NCBI RefSeq assembly: GCF_004571135.1
Contig: NZ_SPSB01000003.1
Span: 620,001-684,000, forward strand
Direction: 5' to 3'
DNA: 64,000 nucleotides
Source: Algoriphagus kandeliae
GTDB lineage: Bacteria > Bacteroidota > Bacteroidia > Cytophagales > Cyclobacteriaceae
Below the pieces are notes generated by a model that saw only the letters and a program-made list of their open reading frames with translations, did not search any database and was not told where the DNA came from. Each line of letters begins with the position of its first letter. Within the stretch, counting starts at the first letter, position 1. Below are positions 54,586 through 62,810 of this stretch, piece after piece. A program made the translations under genes and the position numbers.

Positions 54586-54614
54586 AAACCTCTCTAAATC
54601 AGAGAGGTTTTTTT
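54586..54614 (+). terminator. Rho-independent terminator of the coiled-coil gene
   Basis: AAACCTCTCT (54586-54595) pairs with AGAGAGGTTT (54601-54610), followed by a T-run. Confidence 0.9.
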
Positions 54615-54646
54615 GTGCTTCATCAAAAAAGACAGCCGACATATCG

Positions 54647-54678
54647 TTTGGAAAAAAGGACAGATTCCCCTACTTTTG
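54647..54678 (+). promoter_or_regulatory. Promoter of the rpsF-rpsR-rplI operon
   Basis: TTTG (54647-54650), 20 bases, then TACTTTTG (54671-54678), a full match to the TTTG...TAnnTTTG consensus, 37 bases before the rpsF ATG. Confidence 0.82.
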
Positions 54679-54715
54679 CGGTCTGTTTATTTTAAATCCA
54701 AAAACACATTTGAAA

Positions 54716-55087
54716 ATGTTCCAAAGAAACTACGAGACGGTATTCATTTTAACTCCCGTTTTGTCTGATGTTCAGATGAAGGATACTGTCGACAAGTTCG
54801 TGAACTTGTTAAAAGAAGAGGGGGCAGAAATCATCAATGTGGAAAATTGGGGGCTTAAAAAGATGGCTTACACCATCCAAAAGAAGACCACCGGTTTCTA
54901 TGTATTGGTTGAGTTCAAAGCAGATCCAACTGTAATCAAAAAGTTGGAGGTAGAATTCCGTAGAGATGAAAAAGTGATGCGATTCTTGACTACTGTATTG
55001 GACAAGCACGCAATCGCTTATGCGGAAAGAAGAAGAAAAGGAGAGTTCAACAAAAAAACCGAAGCTAAGGAGGAAGCTGCCCAATGA
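54716..55087 (+). CDS. rpsF: 30S ribosomal protein S6
   Basis: A 123-residue ribosomal protein binding 16S rRNA with S18. [46 protein letters not shown] (pieces) and [20 protein letters not shown] are the S6 pattern. I use the ATG at 54716; an in-frame TTG two codons earlier is unneeded. The C-terminal acidic/basic tail ([16 protein letters not shown]) is usual. rpsR overlaps by ATGA. Confidence 0.97.
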   Translation: MFQRNYETVFILTPVLSDVQMKDTVDKFVNLLKEEGAEIINVENWGLKKMAYTIQKKTTGFYVLVEFKADPTVIKKLEVEFRRDEKVMRFLTTVLDKHAIAYAERRRKGEFNKKTEAKEEAAQ

Positions 55088-55335
55088 CACTATTCAACGA
55101 ACCAATCAACAGAGGCGAAGTAAAAAAGAAGTATTGCCGATTCAAGAAGCACGGGATCAAATACATTGATTACAAGGATCCTAACTTCCTTTTGAAATTC
55201 GTTAACGAGCAGGGAAAAATCCTTCCTAGAAGATTGACTGGAAACTCTGCAAAATATCAGCGTAAAGTTGCTCAGGCTGTGAAGAAAGCAAGACATTTGG
55301 CTTTGCTACCATTCGTAACTGACGGTTTGAAGTAA
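55084..55335 (+). CDS. rpsR: 30S ribosomal protein S18
   Basis: An 83-residue protein with the S18 core [39 protein letters not shown] (pieces) and [23 protein letters not shown]. The start overlaps the rpsF stop as ATGA, so translation is coupled. Confidence 0.97.
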   Translation: MTLFNEPINRGEVKKKYCRFKKHGIKYIDYKDPNFLLKFVNEQGKILPRRLTGNSAKYQRKVAQAVKKARHLALLPFVTDGLK

Positions 55336-55371
55336 TTCGCTCTATCCTATCATCCAAAAAGCTATTCAGAA

Positions 55372-55815
55372 ATGGAAATTATACTAAAAACAGACATTAA
55401 AGGTCTTGGCTATAAAAATGATTTGGTAGATGTGAAGCCAGGTTATGGTCGCAACTACCTCATTCCTCAAGGTTACGCTGTTTTGGCTACTTCTTCTAAT
55501 AAGAAGATTTTGGCTGAAAACATTAAGCAAGCTGCTCACAAAGCTGAAAAATTGAAAGCTGATGCTGAAGCTCTAGCTGCTAAACTTGCTGATGTAACTT
55601 TGGAAATCAAGGCTAAAATCGGTGAAACCGGAAAAATCTTCGGTAAGGTAACTACTCTTCAAATCTCTGATGCACTTGCTGCTCAAGGATTTGATATCGA
55701 TCGTAAGAAAATCTCTATCAACACACCTGTTGAAGGTGCTGGAGAATTTTCTGCAGAAGTTGACCTTCACAGAGAAGTTAAGACTGATGTAAAATTCGTT
55801 GTAGTAGCTGAATAA
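55372..55815 (+). CDS. rplI: 50S ribosomal protein L9
   Basis: A 147-residue protein: MEIILKTDIKGLGYKNDLVDVKPGYGRNYLIPQGYAVLAT (pieces) is the N-terminal rRNA-binding L9 domain, then a connecting helix, then the C-terminal domain (IGETGKIFGKVTTLQISDAL, the L9 GKLFGSVT-type motif). It follows rpsR after 36 bases and ends the operon with a strong terminator. Confidence 0.97.
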   Translation: MEIILKTDIKGLGYKNDLVDVKPGYGRNYLIPQGYAVLATSSNKKILAENIKQAAHKAEKLKADAEALAAKLADVTLEIKAKIGETGKIFGKVTTLQISDALAAQGFDIDRKKISINTPVEGAGEFSAEVDLHREVKTDVKFVVVAE

Positions 55816-55838
55816 GCTATACACCATCAAAAAATAGA

Positions 55839-55866
55839 AAAGGGCTGAAAATTCAGCCCTTTTTTT
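55839..55866. terminator. Terminator of rplI, possibly bidirectional
   Basis: AAAGGGCTGAA (55839-55849) pairs with TTCAGCCCTTT (55852-55862), followed by a T-run. The A-run upstream (55830-55836) could also serve the convergent gene at 55868. Confidence 0.9.
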
Positions 55867-55867
55867 C

Positions 55868-56119
55868 TTAGTTCAATACCAAGATCTTTTCCAGATCTTC
55901 TACCAATTTCTTGGAAACAGCTCTACTGTTTTTTTCACGTGCAGCTTTAAACAATTCCAAGGCCTTCTCGCTCTTCTCGATCAAACCCACTGGATTCTGA
56001 TCGTTCTTGAAGCTAAACCAGCACCAAGACAATTCAGCAGCCAAAGATTCTCCGACCTTTAGCTTTTCCAATTTGTTGACCGCTTCGATAACGGTCTTTT
56101 CCATTTTTTCTACGCTCAT
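55868..56119 (-). CDS. Small helical protein of unknown function
   Basis: An 83-residue all-helical protein starting at the ATG at 56119 (MSVEKMEKTVIEAVNKLEKLKVGESLAAELSWCWFSFKND, pieces); a start 12 codons upstream is less likely. It continues NPVGLIEKSEKALELFKAAREKNSRAVSKKLVEDLEKIL. The conserved-looking block SWCWFSFKNDQNP separates two amphipathic helices. I do not recognise the family. Confidence 0.7.
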   Translation of the reverse strand: MSVEKMEKTVIEAVNKLEKLKVGESLAAELSWCWFSFKNDQNPVGLIEKSEKALELFKAAREKNSRAVSKKLVEDLEKILVLN

Positions 56120-56347
56120 AGCTAAATGTTTGTGTTTTCTTAAAATTCGAAACAAAACAAGGTAATTATTTCGAATTTTTCAACATAACCAATTGAAAGT
56201 TAACATAATTGCAATTTTTCAATCGATTGCGGACTGAATTTAAAAGGATTTTTAGGTTAAATTTTTTTTAAAAAATATTTTTATTCGCCTTAAATCCCTG
56301 ATAAAACCCTCTTTAGCGGAAAATTTTAAAATTCTTTTGGGAGGTAC

Positions 56348-56378
56348 TTGGAAAAAAAAACTCATAATTCTACCTTTG
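56348..56378 (+). promoter_or_regulatory. Promoter of the tRNA-Gln gene
   Basis: TTG (56348-56350), 20 bases, then TACCTTTG (56371-56378), the same -7 box as at the SRP RNA gene. The mature tRNA starts 40 bases later, leaving a 5' leader for RNase P. Confidence 0.78.
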
Positions 56379-56417
56379 TGACACTTTAAAGGAAACCACA
56401 AGGGATTCTTTTCAAAC

Positions 56418-56490
56418 TGGTCTATGGTGTAACTGGCAACACGTCTGATTTTGGTTCAGAAGAGTCTAGGTTCGAGCCCTAGTAGACCAA
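56418..56490 (+). tRNA. tRNA-Gln (anticodon TTG)
   Basis: The acceptor stem is TGGTCTA (56418-56424) with TAGACCA (56483-56489) and discriminator A (56490). The anticodon arm is TCTGA-TTTTGGT-TCAGA with anticodon TTG at loop positions 34-36, and the T arm is CTAGG-TTCGAGC-CCTAG. The 3' CCA is not encoded, so the cca product must add it. A terminator follows immediately. Confidence 0.95.
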
Positions 56491-56494
56491 CAAA

Positions 56495-56520
56495 AACCTC
56501 CCAAATTGGGAGGTTTTTTT
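56495..56520. terminator. Bidirectional terminator between tRNA-Gln and the EcsC gene
   Basis: AACCTCCCAA (56495-56504) pairs with TTGGGAGGTT (56506-56515), flanked by A and T runs. It ends the tRNA transcript and, on the other strand, the EcsC gene. Confidence 0.9.
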
Positions 56521-57235
56521 ATGTCCATAATCGAAGTCGGAAGGCATTCATCGCATTTTTCCCGAGCTGTTTTGTGAGTTTATAATTCGCCAAAGCACCC
56601 ACTGGAGCACCTACAATAGGAATCAATTGAGCCAATTTTGCCAAATCCATGTAATCCCGATAATCAAGCTGAAAAGTTTTCCAATCAAACTCATCGAACG
56701 ATTGCGGAAGCTGGTCCTTATATAAATCCCAATTTTCTATCAACTCAATCAATTCATTTCTTCGCTTTTGGGAGGAAAAGCTTAATTGAAACACATGGAG
56801 CAAAAACAAACGCTCTTGGTAATCCTTGGTATCAAATCCATACAAAGCTGCGACATCAAATAGCATCTTCATTTTGATAGCCAAAAATGCTGGGAAATCA
56901 GCAAAACCCATCAAAATACCTCCAGCACCAGTTATGGCACCTTCAGCCGAAGCGGAATTTCGATACCATTTAATTCGACTCCTGACCTTCATTTCCCGCT
57001 CTTTGGTGGTTAGATGAGCTGAAGCTTTTGGAACAATCCAAGAAGAACCTGTAATAACAGCTTTTACCATATTCTCTATAGCAGCGGTTACAACCTTATG
57101 GACTTTTTCAGGAATAATCTGATTGATTTTCTTTTGAACCCCATGGGCAAGCCTGCTTCCAATCGAAGGAGGTTTTTTCATTTGATATAGCCAAGAGGTC
57201 AGTTCAGCTTGAATATAGTGTTGATAGGTATCCAT
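56519..57235 (-). CDS. EcsC-family protein
   Basis: A 238-residue protein of the EcsC type: SRLAHGVQKKINQIIPEKVHKVVTAAIENMVKAVITGS, SASAEGAITGAGGILMGFADFPAFLAIKMKMLFDVAALYGFDT, and a C-terminal LIPIVGAPVGALANYKLTKQLGKNAMNAF (pieces). It has hydrophobic hairpins but no signal peptide. EcsC is named from a Bacillus ABC operon; function here is unknown and no ecsAB genes are near. Confidence 0.88.
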   Translation of the reverse strand: MDTYQHYIQAELTSWLYQMKKPPSIGSRLAHGVQKKINQIIPEKVHKVVTAAIENMVKAVITGSSWIVPKASAHLTTKEREMKVRSRIKWYRNSASAEGAITGAGGILMGFADFPAFLAIKMKMLFDVAALYGFDTKDYQERLFLLHVFQLSFSSQKRRNELIELIENWDLYKDQLPQSFDEFDWKTFQLDYRDYMDLAKLAQLIPIVGAPVGALANYKLTKQLGKNAMNAFRLRLWT

Positions 57236-57312
57236 GATTTGGCATAAGCTTATCGCCTAATGCTAAGACGGGATTTATTTAACAACAGTTTAAGGAAAGA
57301 AAAAATCAAAAG

Positions 57313-57346
57313 CGAAAAAAAATCCGCACCTTTTGAAGGTGCGGAT
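57313..57346 (-). terminator. Terminator of the minus-strand M14 peptidase gene
   Basis: ATCCGCACCTT (57322-57332) pairs with AAGGTGCGGAT (57336-57346). The A-run at 57315-57322 supplies the U-tract on the minus strand. Confidence 0.9.
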
Positions 57347-57372
57347 TATAAATAGGTCTTTTTAGAAAGATG

Positions 57373-60096
57373 TCATCGGTACAATCCGTTAAATAACATC
57401 TTAAAGGTGCCATGTGATTGAGATCGGAAGGTAATTTCTGGCCCAAAGGCAAACAGCTTCCCTTTACCTACAGGAGCCTCAAAGGCAGTTACTCCATTTT
57501 TCAGATAAGCTTGCCCCCAGGCCCATCCACTTCGAAGTGGTTCTTCTTCACCAAACCAGGCCAGAGCTTTTACACCCTCATTGGCTGCTTCTGGACTCAA
57601 ATGGAAAACCGGGGAGCGGTTAAACATGATATAAGACTTTTCGCCCATGCCATAATTGATTGGCTTGGAATTATCCACGTGCATCTCCAGCACCGAACCT
57701 GGGATATAATATTTTTCACTGCTCAAAGGTCGCTCTTGTCCATCGGCACCCATTTCAACCAAAGCATCCTTTACAGGTAGCCCCAAATGGAAGGCAAGCT
57801 CAGTAGCGGAACCGACCGTAATTACATTTCCTCCATTTTGCAAAAACGCCTCAATGGCTGGCACTGACTTTTCAGCACTAAAGTTACCCAGCATATGATG
57901 ATACTTTTCATCAATTTCCGAAGCATCCGGTTGAGCTCTACCCCCACCACGGCTTCCCACGGAAGGAATACCCGGGCCTATGAATAAAAGCACATCATAC
58001 TTTTCATTTAGATTCCCCGCATCAATTTCTTGAGGGAAGACCAGGCTGTAATCATAATGGAACTGCTCCATCATCCAACGAACCCATCCCGATGGCATGG
58101 AACCTCCATAGTAATCGAACAAACCGATTCGGGCAGGTTTAACTTCCGTGATATTTCTCGGTCGGGAAGCAGGCTGTCCATAGACTCCATATTCTTGTGC
58201 TGCTTTTTGCAAAATTGATTTCCCGGCAGAACCCACATAGAAAGACCCTGCTGGCAAGCCATTTACTGATTCAGTTGTGCGGTATACTTTTACTTTAGCT
58301 TTCAACAGGTCATTGACAGCCATGAAGGAATTATTACCTCGAACATCGATCAGATAGCCAGATCCATTAGCCAATGCTTTGGCAGGAGGTGTTTGAATTT
58401 CTCCGTAAGGAACAGCTTCAAACGGTCCATCAAAGTCCTCCATAATCCGATCGATCTCAGACCCCATTTGGTAAGCCAAAGTCCATCCAGCCGCATCATA
58501 TGGGCGAATTGGAGGTCCTCCAGGATACAAGAAGTCATTCGGGTGATCCTGAGGCTCAAACATATCAATCACATGAGGACGGAAAGCCTGAGCAGTTTTT
58601 ACAATGTAGGAACCAGCAGGATAGGTATTTCCATTCACTGTAAAGTCAGAAGTAGCTTTATGCACCAAAATCCCGGACTTAATCAAGGCATTCAAAAACT
58701 TGATAGCCGTTGGAAAATCGGGTTGATCGGCAGACAAAATATATCCATAAGGATCCTTTCTAGCCTGATCTGTATAAACCTCATCATAAAACTCTTTAGG
58801 AAGACCTGATCTCCATCCACTAGGACGCTGCGCTTTTCCCTCCTTACGAGCTTGTTCGAAGGCATCTTCTACCGCTTGAGCATATTTGGGATACATAGTC
58901 CAAGTATCTTTCTGACCCTTCTCGATGGATCTTCTACCCATGATATAAATGTTTCGAAGTAATTCATCTCCATGACGCACAGCATGATTGAGAATGGCAT
59001 AATTCAAAGAAACAGAATACTCTATAGATGTTTTGAAGTGCCAATCCCTCGGAGTAACCGGATAGGGAGTTCCGTTATTTGGAATCAAACGATCCGGAAC
59101 CAAAGGAACTTCAGAGGGTGTCGGGTTCCCGATAATCTCTGTCAAGATACCAATCTGATTATGATAATAAGGAGTGGTACGAAGTCCACCATTCCACCAA
59201 GTGGAGAATACAGAACCATCTAATCGTGTATAACCCGGCTTATCTTCCTGATGCAAGCGGTTGATCATAGCTGCGCCAACCGCATCCAAACTTGTAATAA
59301 TCAATGGATCAAAGACGTGGTTGAAAGGATCTCGGTAGGGAGGACCTGCCAAAACAGACCCAGCAGGACCTGACTGATGGTGATTATAAATGATTTGAGG
59401 AATCCATTCCACATATTGCTGCAGAGACATATTGGTAGCCTCTGACATATTGTTCATGTAAAAATCCCGGTTGTTATCATGCCCCACATATTTCTGATAC
59501 AGGATAGGAATATTCTGATCACGTTTGGTTGGATCTTCTTTTCGCATGTACCAATCGGACATGATTTCCATTCCATCCGGATTGGCATGAACCAATAAAA
59601 TGATCACTTCATCCAAGATTCTCAGGGTTTCTTCATCATTTCTGGAAGCCAGCTCATACAAGGTCTGAATTAATTGATGAGGCCCAACTACTTCATTTGC
59701 ATGCAAACCTCCATCAATCCAAATAACTGGCTTCCCTTCTGCAATCAAAGCCTCTGCCTCTTCCCTGGACATTTCTGCACGAGCCAATTTTTGAGATATT
59801 TCCTTGTATCGGTCAAGGTTGGCGAAGTTTTTTGGAGCAGTTACAATCATCATGGGTTGCTCTCTGCCATATTCCGTCTTTCCGATGCTTGTCATTATGA
59901 CGCGATCGGAAGCTTCAGCTACTTTCTTAAAATAAGCTTCTGTCTGGGTAAAATTGGCCAGCATGTAGTCATCCCCTATATCAAACCCAAAATGAGATTT
60001 GGGTGTAGGGACTTGCTGAGCCTGAATTTGAAATCCTGCAAGCAACAGGAAAATCAAGAGTAGGGATCGTAAATCTTTTCTCATAAGTTTTCGCAA
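57373..60096 (-). CDS. Exported M14-family zinc carboxypeptidase-like protein
   Basis: A 907-residue secreted metallopeptidase. A signal peptide (RSLLLIFLLLAGFQIQAQ) precedes the M14 domain at about 50-400: GKTEYGREQPMMIVTAP, IDGGLHANEVVGPHQLIQTLYELA with the zinc-binding His-x-x-Glu, VHANPDGMEIMSDWYMRK (substrate-binding Asn-Pro-Asp-Gly), YNHHQSGPAGS (zinc His) and ILTEIIGN with the catalytic Glu. The C-terminal half includes a glutamine-amidotransferase-like region (ARIGLFDYYGGSMPSGWVRWMMEQFHYDYSLVF, pieces). Such long forms are common in this phylum; substrate unknown. Confidence 0.92.
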   Translation of the reverse strand: MRKLMRKDLRSLLLIFLLLAGFQIQAQQVPTPKSHFGFDIGDDYMLANFTQTEAYFKKVAEASDRVIMTSIGKTEYGREQPMMIVTAPKNFANLDRYKEISQKLARAEMSREEAEALIAEGKPVIWIDGGLHANEVVGPHQLIQTLYELASRNDEETLRILDEVIILLVHANPDGMEIMSDWYMRKEDPTKRDQNIPILYQKYVGHDNNRDFYMNNMSEATNMSLQQYVEWIPQIIYNHHQSGPAGSVLAGPPYRDPFNHVFDPLIITSLDAVGAAMINRLHQEDKPGYTRLDGSVFSTWWNGGLRTTPYYHNQIGILTEIIGNPTPSEVPLVPDRLIPNNGTPYPVTPRDWHFKTSIEYSVSLNYAILNHAVRHGDELLRNIYIMGRRSIEKGQKDTWTMYPKYAQAVEDAFEQARKEGKAQRPSGWRSGLPKEFYDEVYTDQARKDPYGYILSADQPDFPTAIKFLNALIKSGILVHKATSDFTVNGNTYPAGSYIVKTAQAFRPHVIDMFEPQDHPNDFLYPGGPPIRPYDAAGWTLAYQMGSEIDRIMEDFDGPFEAVPYGEIQTPPAKALANGSGYLIDVRGNNSFMAVNDLLKAKVKVYRTTESVNGLPAGSFYVGSAGKSILQKAAQEYGVYGQPASRPRNITEVKPARIGLFDYYGGSMPSGWVRWMMEQFHYDYSLVFPQEIDAGNLNEKYDVLLFIGPGIPSVGSRGGGRAQPDASEIDEKYHHMLGNFSAEKSVPAIEAFLQNGGNVITVGSATELAFHLGLPVKDALVEMGADGQERPLSSEKYYIPGSVLEMHVDNSKPINYGMGEKSYIMFNRSPVFHLSPEAANEGVKALAWFGEEEPLRSGWAWGQAYLKNGVTAFEAPVGKGKLFAFGPEITFRSQSHGTFKMLFNGLYR

Positions 60097-60268
60097 ATAG
60101 TCGATCTATAAAAATAAGCCAAAAATTAGAGGGCCTCATGATATTCAGACTCTTTGATGGATATTTTACAGGATCGGAAAATTTTTGAAACGAACTCACT
60201 GAAACAAGTCAATAAAGAACATTTTTCCGATTACTACTCCAACATCTTCCCTTGCCATCAAAAATTCT

Positions 60269-60276
60269 TACTTTTG
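60269..60276 (+). promoter_or_regulatory. Predicted -7 box of prs (TACTTTTG)
   Basis: A perfect TAnnTTTG match 43 bases before the prs ATG. The nearest TTG upstream (60252-60254) is only 14 bases away, so the -33 element is unclear. Confidence 0.55.
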
Positions 60277-60319
60277 TCTTGATTTCCAGAAAAAAATTCC
60301 GCCCTAACCAAAAAATCCC

Positions 60320-61246
60320 ATGTCCGAGGTAAAAATATTTTCAGGATCCAACAGTACTGAACTTGCAAAAAAAATCTCCAAAAACTTTGGTAAAAATTTA
60401 GGACAGGTCACCTTATCCAGATTTAGCGATGGTGAAATGTCAACCAGCTTCGACGAATCCATTCGTGGTTGCAATGTATTCATCATTCAAAGCACCAATC
60501 CACCTACCGACAATATTCTGGAGCTTTGCTTGATGATCGATGCGGCTAAGCGTGCCAGTGCTTATAAAGTGTGTGCAGTAATCCCCTATTTCGGATATGC
60601 AAGACAGGACCGAAAGGATAGACCTCGGGTTTCTATCGCAGCCAAATTAATTGCAAATATGCTAACATCAGCAGGAGCTGATCGAATTATGACCTGTGAC
60701 CTGCATGCCGGTCAGATTCAGGGATTTTTTGATATCCCATTGGATCATTTAAATGGATCTGCTATCTTTGTGCCCTATTTGCAAATGCTGGATCTACCGG
60801 ATTTGATTTTCGCATCTCCGGACGTAGGTGGAGTAGCTCGAGCGAGAGCTTACGCCAAGCATTTTGAAGTAGATATGGTTGTCTGTGATAAGCACAGAAA
60901 AAGAGCCAATGAGATTGCCTCCATGCAGGTAATCGGGGACGTAGAAGGTAGAGACGTGGTACTTGTGGATGACTTGGTAGATACCGCTGGTACGCTATGC
61001 AAGGCAGCTCAAATCATCATGGATAAAGGAGCAAAATCTGTCAGAGCTATTGCTACTCACGGCGTTTTATCCGGAAAAGCCTACGAAAACATTGAAAATT
61101 CTGTTTTGAAAGAGTTGGTTATCACAGATACGATTCCTCTAAGACAGAAATCATCCAAAATCCGAGTATTAGGTGTTGCGGATTTGTTTTCGAAAGCCAT
61201 CCATGCTGTCACTGGAAACACCTCTATCAGTTCTTTATTTATTTAG
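60320..61246 (+). CDS. prs: Ribose-phosphate pyrophosphokinase
   Basis: A 308-residue enzyme making PRPP from ribose 5-phosphate and ATP. Key parts: FSDGEMSTSFDESIRGCNVFIIQSTNPP, IPYFGYARQDRKDRPRVSIAAKL (ATP site), MTCDLHAGQIQGFFDIPLDHL (catalytic His and flexible loop), VCDKHRKRANE, and the PRPP loop VVLVDDLVDTAGTLCKAA. Full length for class I enzymes. rplY follows after 24 bases, a common pairing. Confidence 0.98.
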   Translation: MSEVKIFSGSNSTELAKKISKNFGKNLGQVTLSRFSDGEMSTSFDESIRGCNVFIIQSTNPPTDNILELCLMIDAAKRASAYKVCAVIPYFGYARQDRKDRPRVSIAAKLIANMLTSAGADRIMTCDLHAGQIQGFFDIPLDHLNGSAIFVPYLQMLDLPDLIFASPDVGGVARARAYAKHFEVDMVVCDKHRKRANEIASMQVIGDVEGRDVVLVDDLVDTAGTLCKAAQIIMDKGAKSVRAIATHGVLSGKAYENIENSVLKELVITDTIPLRQKSSKIRVLGVADLFSKAIHAVTGNTSISSLFI

Positions 61247-61270
61247 AACCAATTTTAAATACAAATACAT

Positions 61271-61852
61271 ATGAAAACACTTGAGATTATAGGGTTTAAA
61301 AGAGCAAATCTCGACAGTGCTAGTTTGAAGGAAATCCGTGAATCAGGAAGCGTACCTTGCGTAGTGTACGGCCCTGGTATTCCAGAGCAAATTCACTTCC
61401 ACAGTCCTGCAATCTTGTTCAGAGACTTGATCTACACTCCTGATGTTCACCTTGTTGATCTAAACATCGAAGGAACTAAGGTTAAGGCAGTTTTGAAAGA
61501 TGCTCAATTCCATCCTGTAAGTGAGGTATTGATGCACGCTGACTTTATGGCTTACACTGAAGATCGACCAATCAAATTCGAAATCCCAGTAAAGGTAGTC
61601 GGAAACTCCCCAGGTATTGCCAAAGGTGGTAAGTTGGAAATGAAAACAAGATCCTTGAAAGTAAAGGGTCTTGCCCAAAACTTCCCTGACTACATTGAAG
61701 TAGATATCTCTAAATTGGATCTTGGAAAATCTTTCAAAGTTGGTGAATTGAACGTAGAAGGTTTTGAAATCTTGACAAGCCCTAACGTATCAATTGTAAC
61801 TATCGGTATCCCAAGAGCTTTGAGAGGAAAGAAAGCAACCGAAGAAGCTTAA
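61271..61852 (+). CDS. rplY: 50S ribosomal protein L25/general stress protein Ctc
   Basis: A 193-residue two-domain L25 (TL5/Ctc form) that binds 5S rRNA. MKTLEIIGFKRANLDSASLKEIRESGSVPCVVYG (pieces), KAVLKDAQFHPVSEVLMHADFMAY and the C-terminal domain beginning RPIKFEIPVKVVGNSPGIAKGGKLEM are typical. It follows prs on the same transcript and ends at a strong terminator. Confidence 0.96.
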   Translation: MKTLEIIGFKRANLDSASLKEIRESGSVPCVVYGPGIPEQIHFHSPAILFRDLIYTPDVHLVDLNIEGTKVKAVLKDAQFHPVSEVLMHADFMAYTEDRPIKFEIPVKVVGNSPGIAKGGKLEMKTRSLKVKGLAQNFPDYIEVDISKLDLGKSFKVGELNVEGFEILTSPNVSIVTIGIPRALRGKKATEEA

Positions 61853-61870
61853 TTTTCTTGAACTCATTTA

Positions 61871-61902
61871 AAATCCTGCCTCCAAAGGGCAGGATTTTTT
61901 TA
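61871..61902 (+). terminator. Rho-independent terminator of prs-rplY
   Basis: AAATCCTGCC (61871-61880) pairs with GGCAGGATTT (61888-61897), followed by a T-run. Confidence 0.9.
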
Positions 61903-61948
61903 TTTTGAAAAATCAATTTTGAGCATTTCGAGGTAATAAAACATTTAG

Positions 61949-62005
61949 ATGCAAACAGAGATTGTAAAAGCCAAAAGGCTTTATAAACAGGAGAAAATCA
62001 AATGA
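61949..62005 (+). CDS. Possible 18-codon leader ORF overlapping pth
   Basis: ATG at 61949 opens MQTEIVKAKRLYKQEKIK and stops at TGA 62003-62005, which overlaps the pth ATG as ATGA. AGGAG (61991-61995), 6 bases before the pth start, would allow coupled re-initiation. The peptide is basic with no known family. It may be chance; no promoter box is evident. Confidence 0.3.
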   Translation: MQTEIVKAKRLYKQEKIK

Positions 62006-62562
62006 AATACCTAATTGTAGGACTTGGAAATATTGGACCGGCTTACGAGCTCACAAGGCATAATATAGGCTTTCTGACTTTGGATCGACTGGCAGATAAA
62101 TTCGAAGCGGAATGGAAAAGTGACCGTTTGGCTTTTAAAAGCGAAATCAAATATAAAGGTCGAAGTATCCATCTAATTAAACCAACTACCTACATGAATC
62201 TCAGTGGAAAGGCAGTAAATTATTGGATGAAGGAACTGAAAATTCCAAAGGAAAACCTACTTGTAGTAGTTGATGAGGTGGCATTACCCTTTTCTAAATT
62301 GAGAATGCGGGCAAAAGGTAGTTCTGCTGGACATAATGGCCTGAAAAATATTGAAGACCTAACCGGGGGCCAAAATTACCCAAGATTACGAATGGGAATA
62401 GGAAATGATTTCCCTAAAGGAAAGCAAGTAGAATATGTACTGGGAAGGTTTAGCGAGAAAGAATTTGAAGAACTCCCAATCATGATGGATAAAGCCATCG
62501 AAATGATTTTAGCTTTCTGCAGGATCGGCATTTCCCAGACTATGACTCAATTCAACGATTGA
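62002..62562 (+). CDS. pth: Peptidyl-tRNA hydrolase
   Basis: A 186-residue enzyme that recycles peptidyl-tRNA. MKYLIVGLGNIGPAYELTRHNIGFLTLDRLA carries the catalytic His20; IKPTTYMNLSGKAVNYWM and LLVVVDEVALPFSKLRMRAKGSSAGHNGLKNIE (pieces) give the catalytic Asp and the substrate loop. Full length. Unusually for this genome, AGGAG sits 6 bases before the start codon. Confidence 0.97.
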   Translation: MKYLIVGLGNIGPAYELTRHNIGFLTLDRLADKFEAEWKSDRLAFKSEIKYKGRSIHLIKPTTYMNLSGKAVNYWMKELKIPKENLLVVVDEVALPFSKLRMRAKGSSAGHNGLKNIEDLTGGQNYPRLRMGIGNDFPKGKQVEYVLGRFSEKEFEELPIMMDKAIEMILAFCRIGISQTMTQFND

Positions 62563-62617
62563 TCAAAGATTTGGATTTGATTTTGTAACCCTGTACTTTG
62601 CAGCACTTCAGGTAAAG

Positions 62618-62718
62618 ATTTATAAAGAAGAGGTAAGAGACTAGGCTCGATGACCCTCTGGCAACCATTCGATTCAATGAAAAGGTGCCAATTCCTACCC
62701 TTTCAGGGAACTATAAAT
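62618..62718 (+). promoter_or_regulatory. SAM-I (S-box) riboswitch upstream of metZ
   Basis: The S-box core is present: AGAGACTAGG, CTCGATGACCCTCTGGCAACC (in pieces), then AAGGTGCCAATTCCTACC. The closing P1 helix is ATTTATA (62618-62624) with TATAAAT (62712-62718). It should sense S-adenosylmethionine and lower metZ expression when methionine supply is good. No perfect terminator follows, so control may act on translation. A near-consensus box TACTTTG (62594-62600) may be its promoter. Confidence 0.88.
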
Positions 62719-62810
62719 TGTAAGATTGCGATCCTATTACTTTTTAGTTCTTATTCGCTCGGGTTGGACTTTTATAATCAACTCCTGATTTTCATCCAAA
62801 TCCAATCAGT

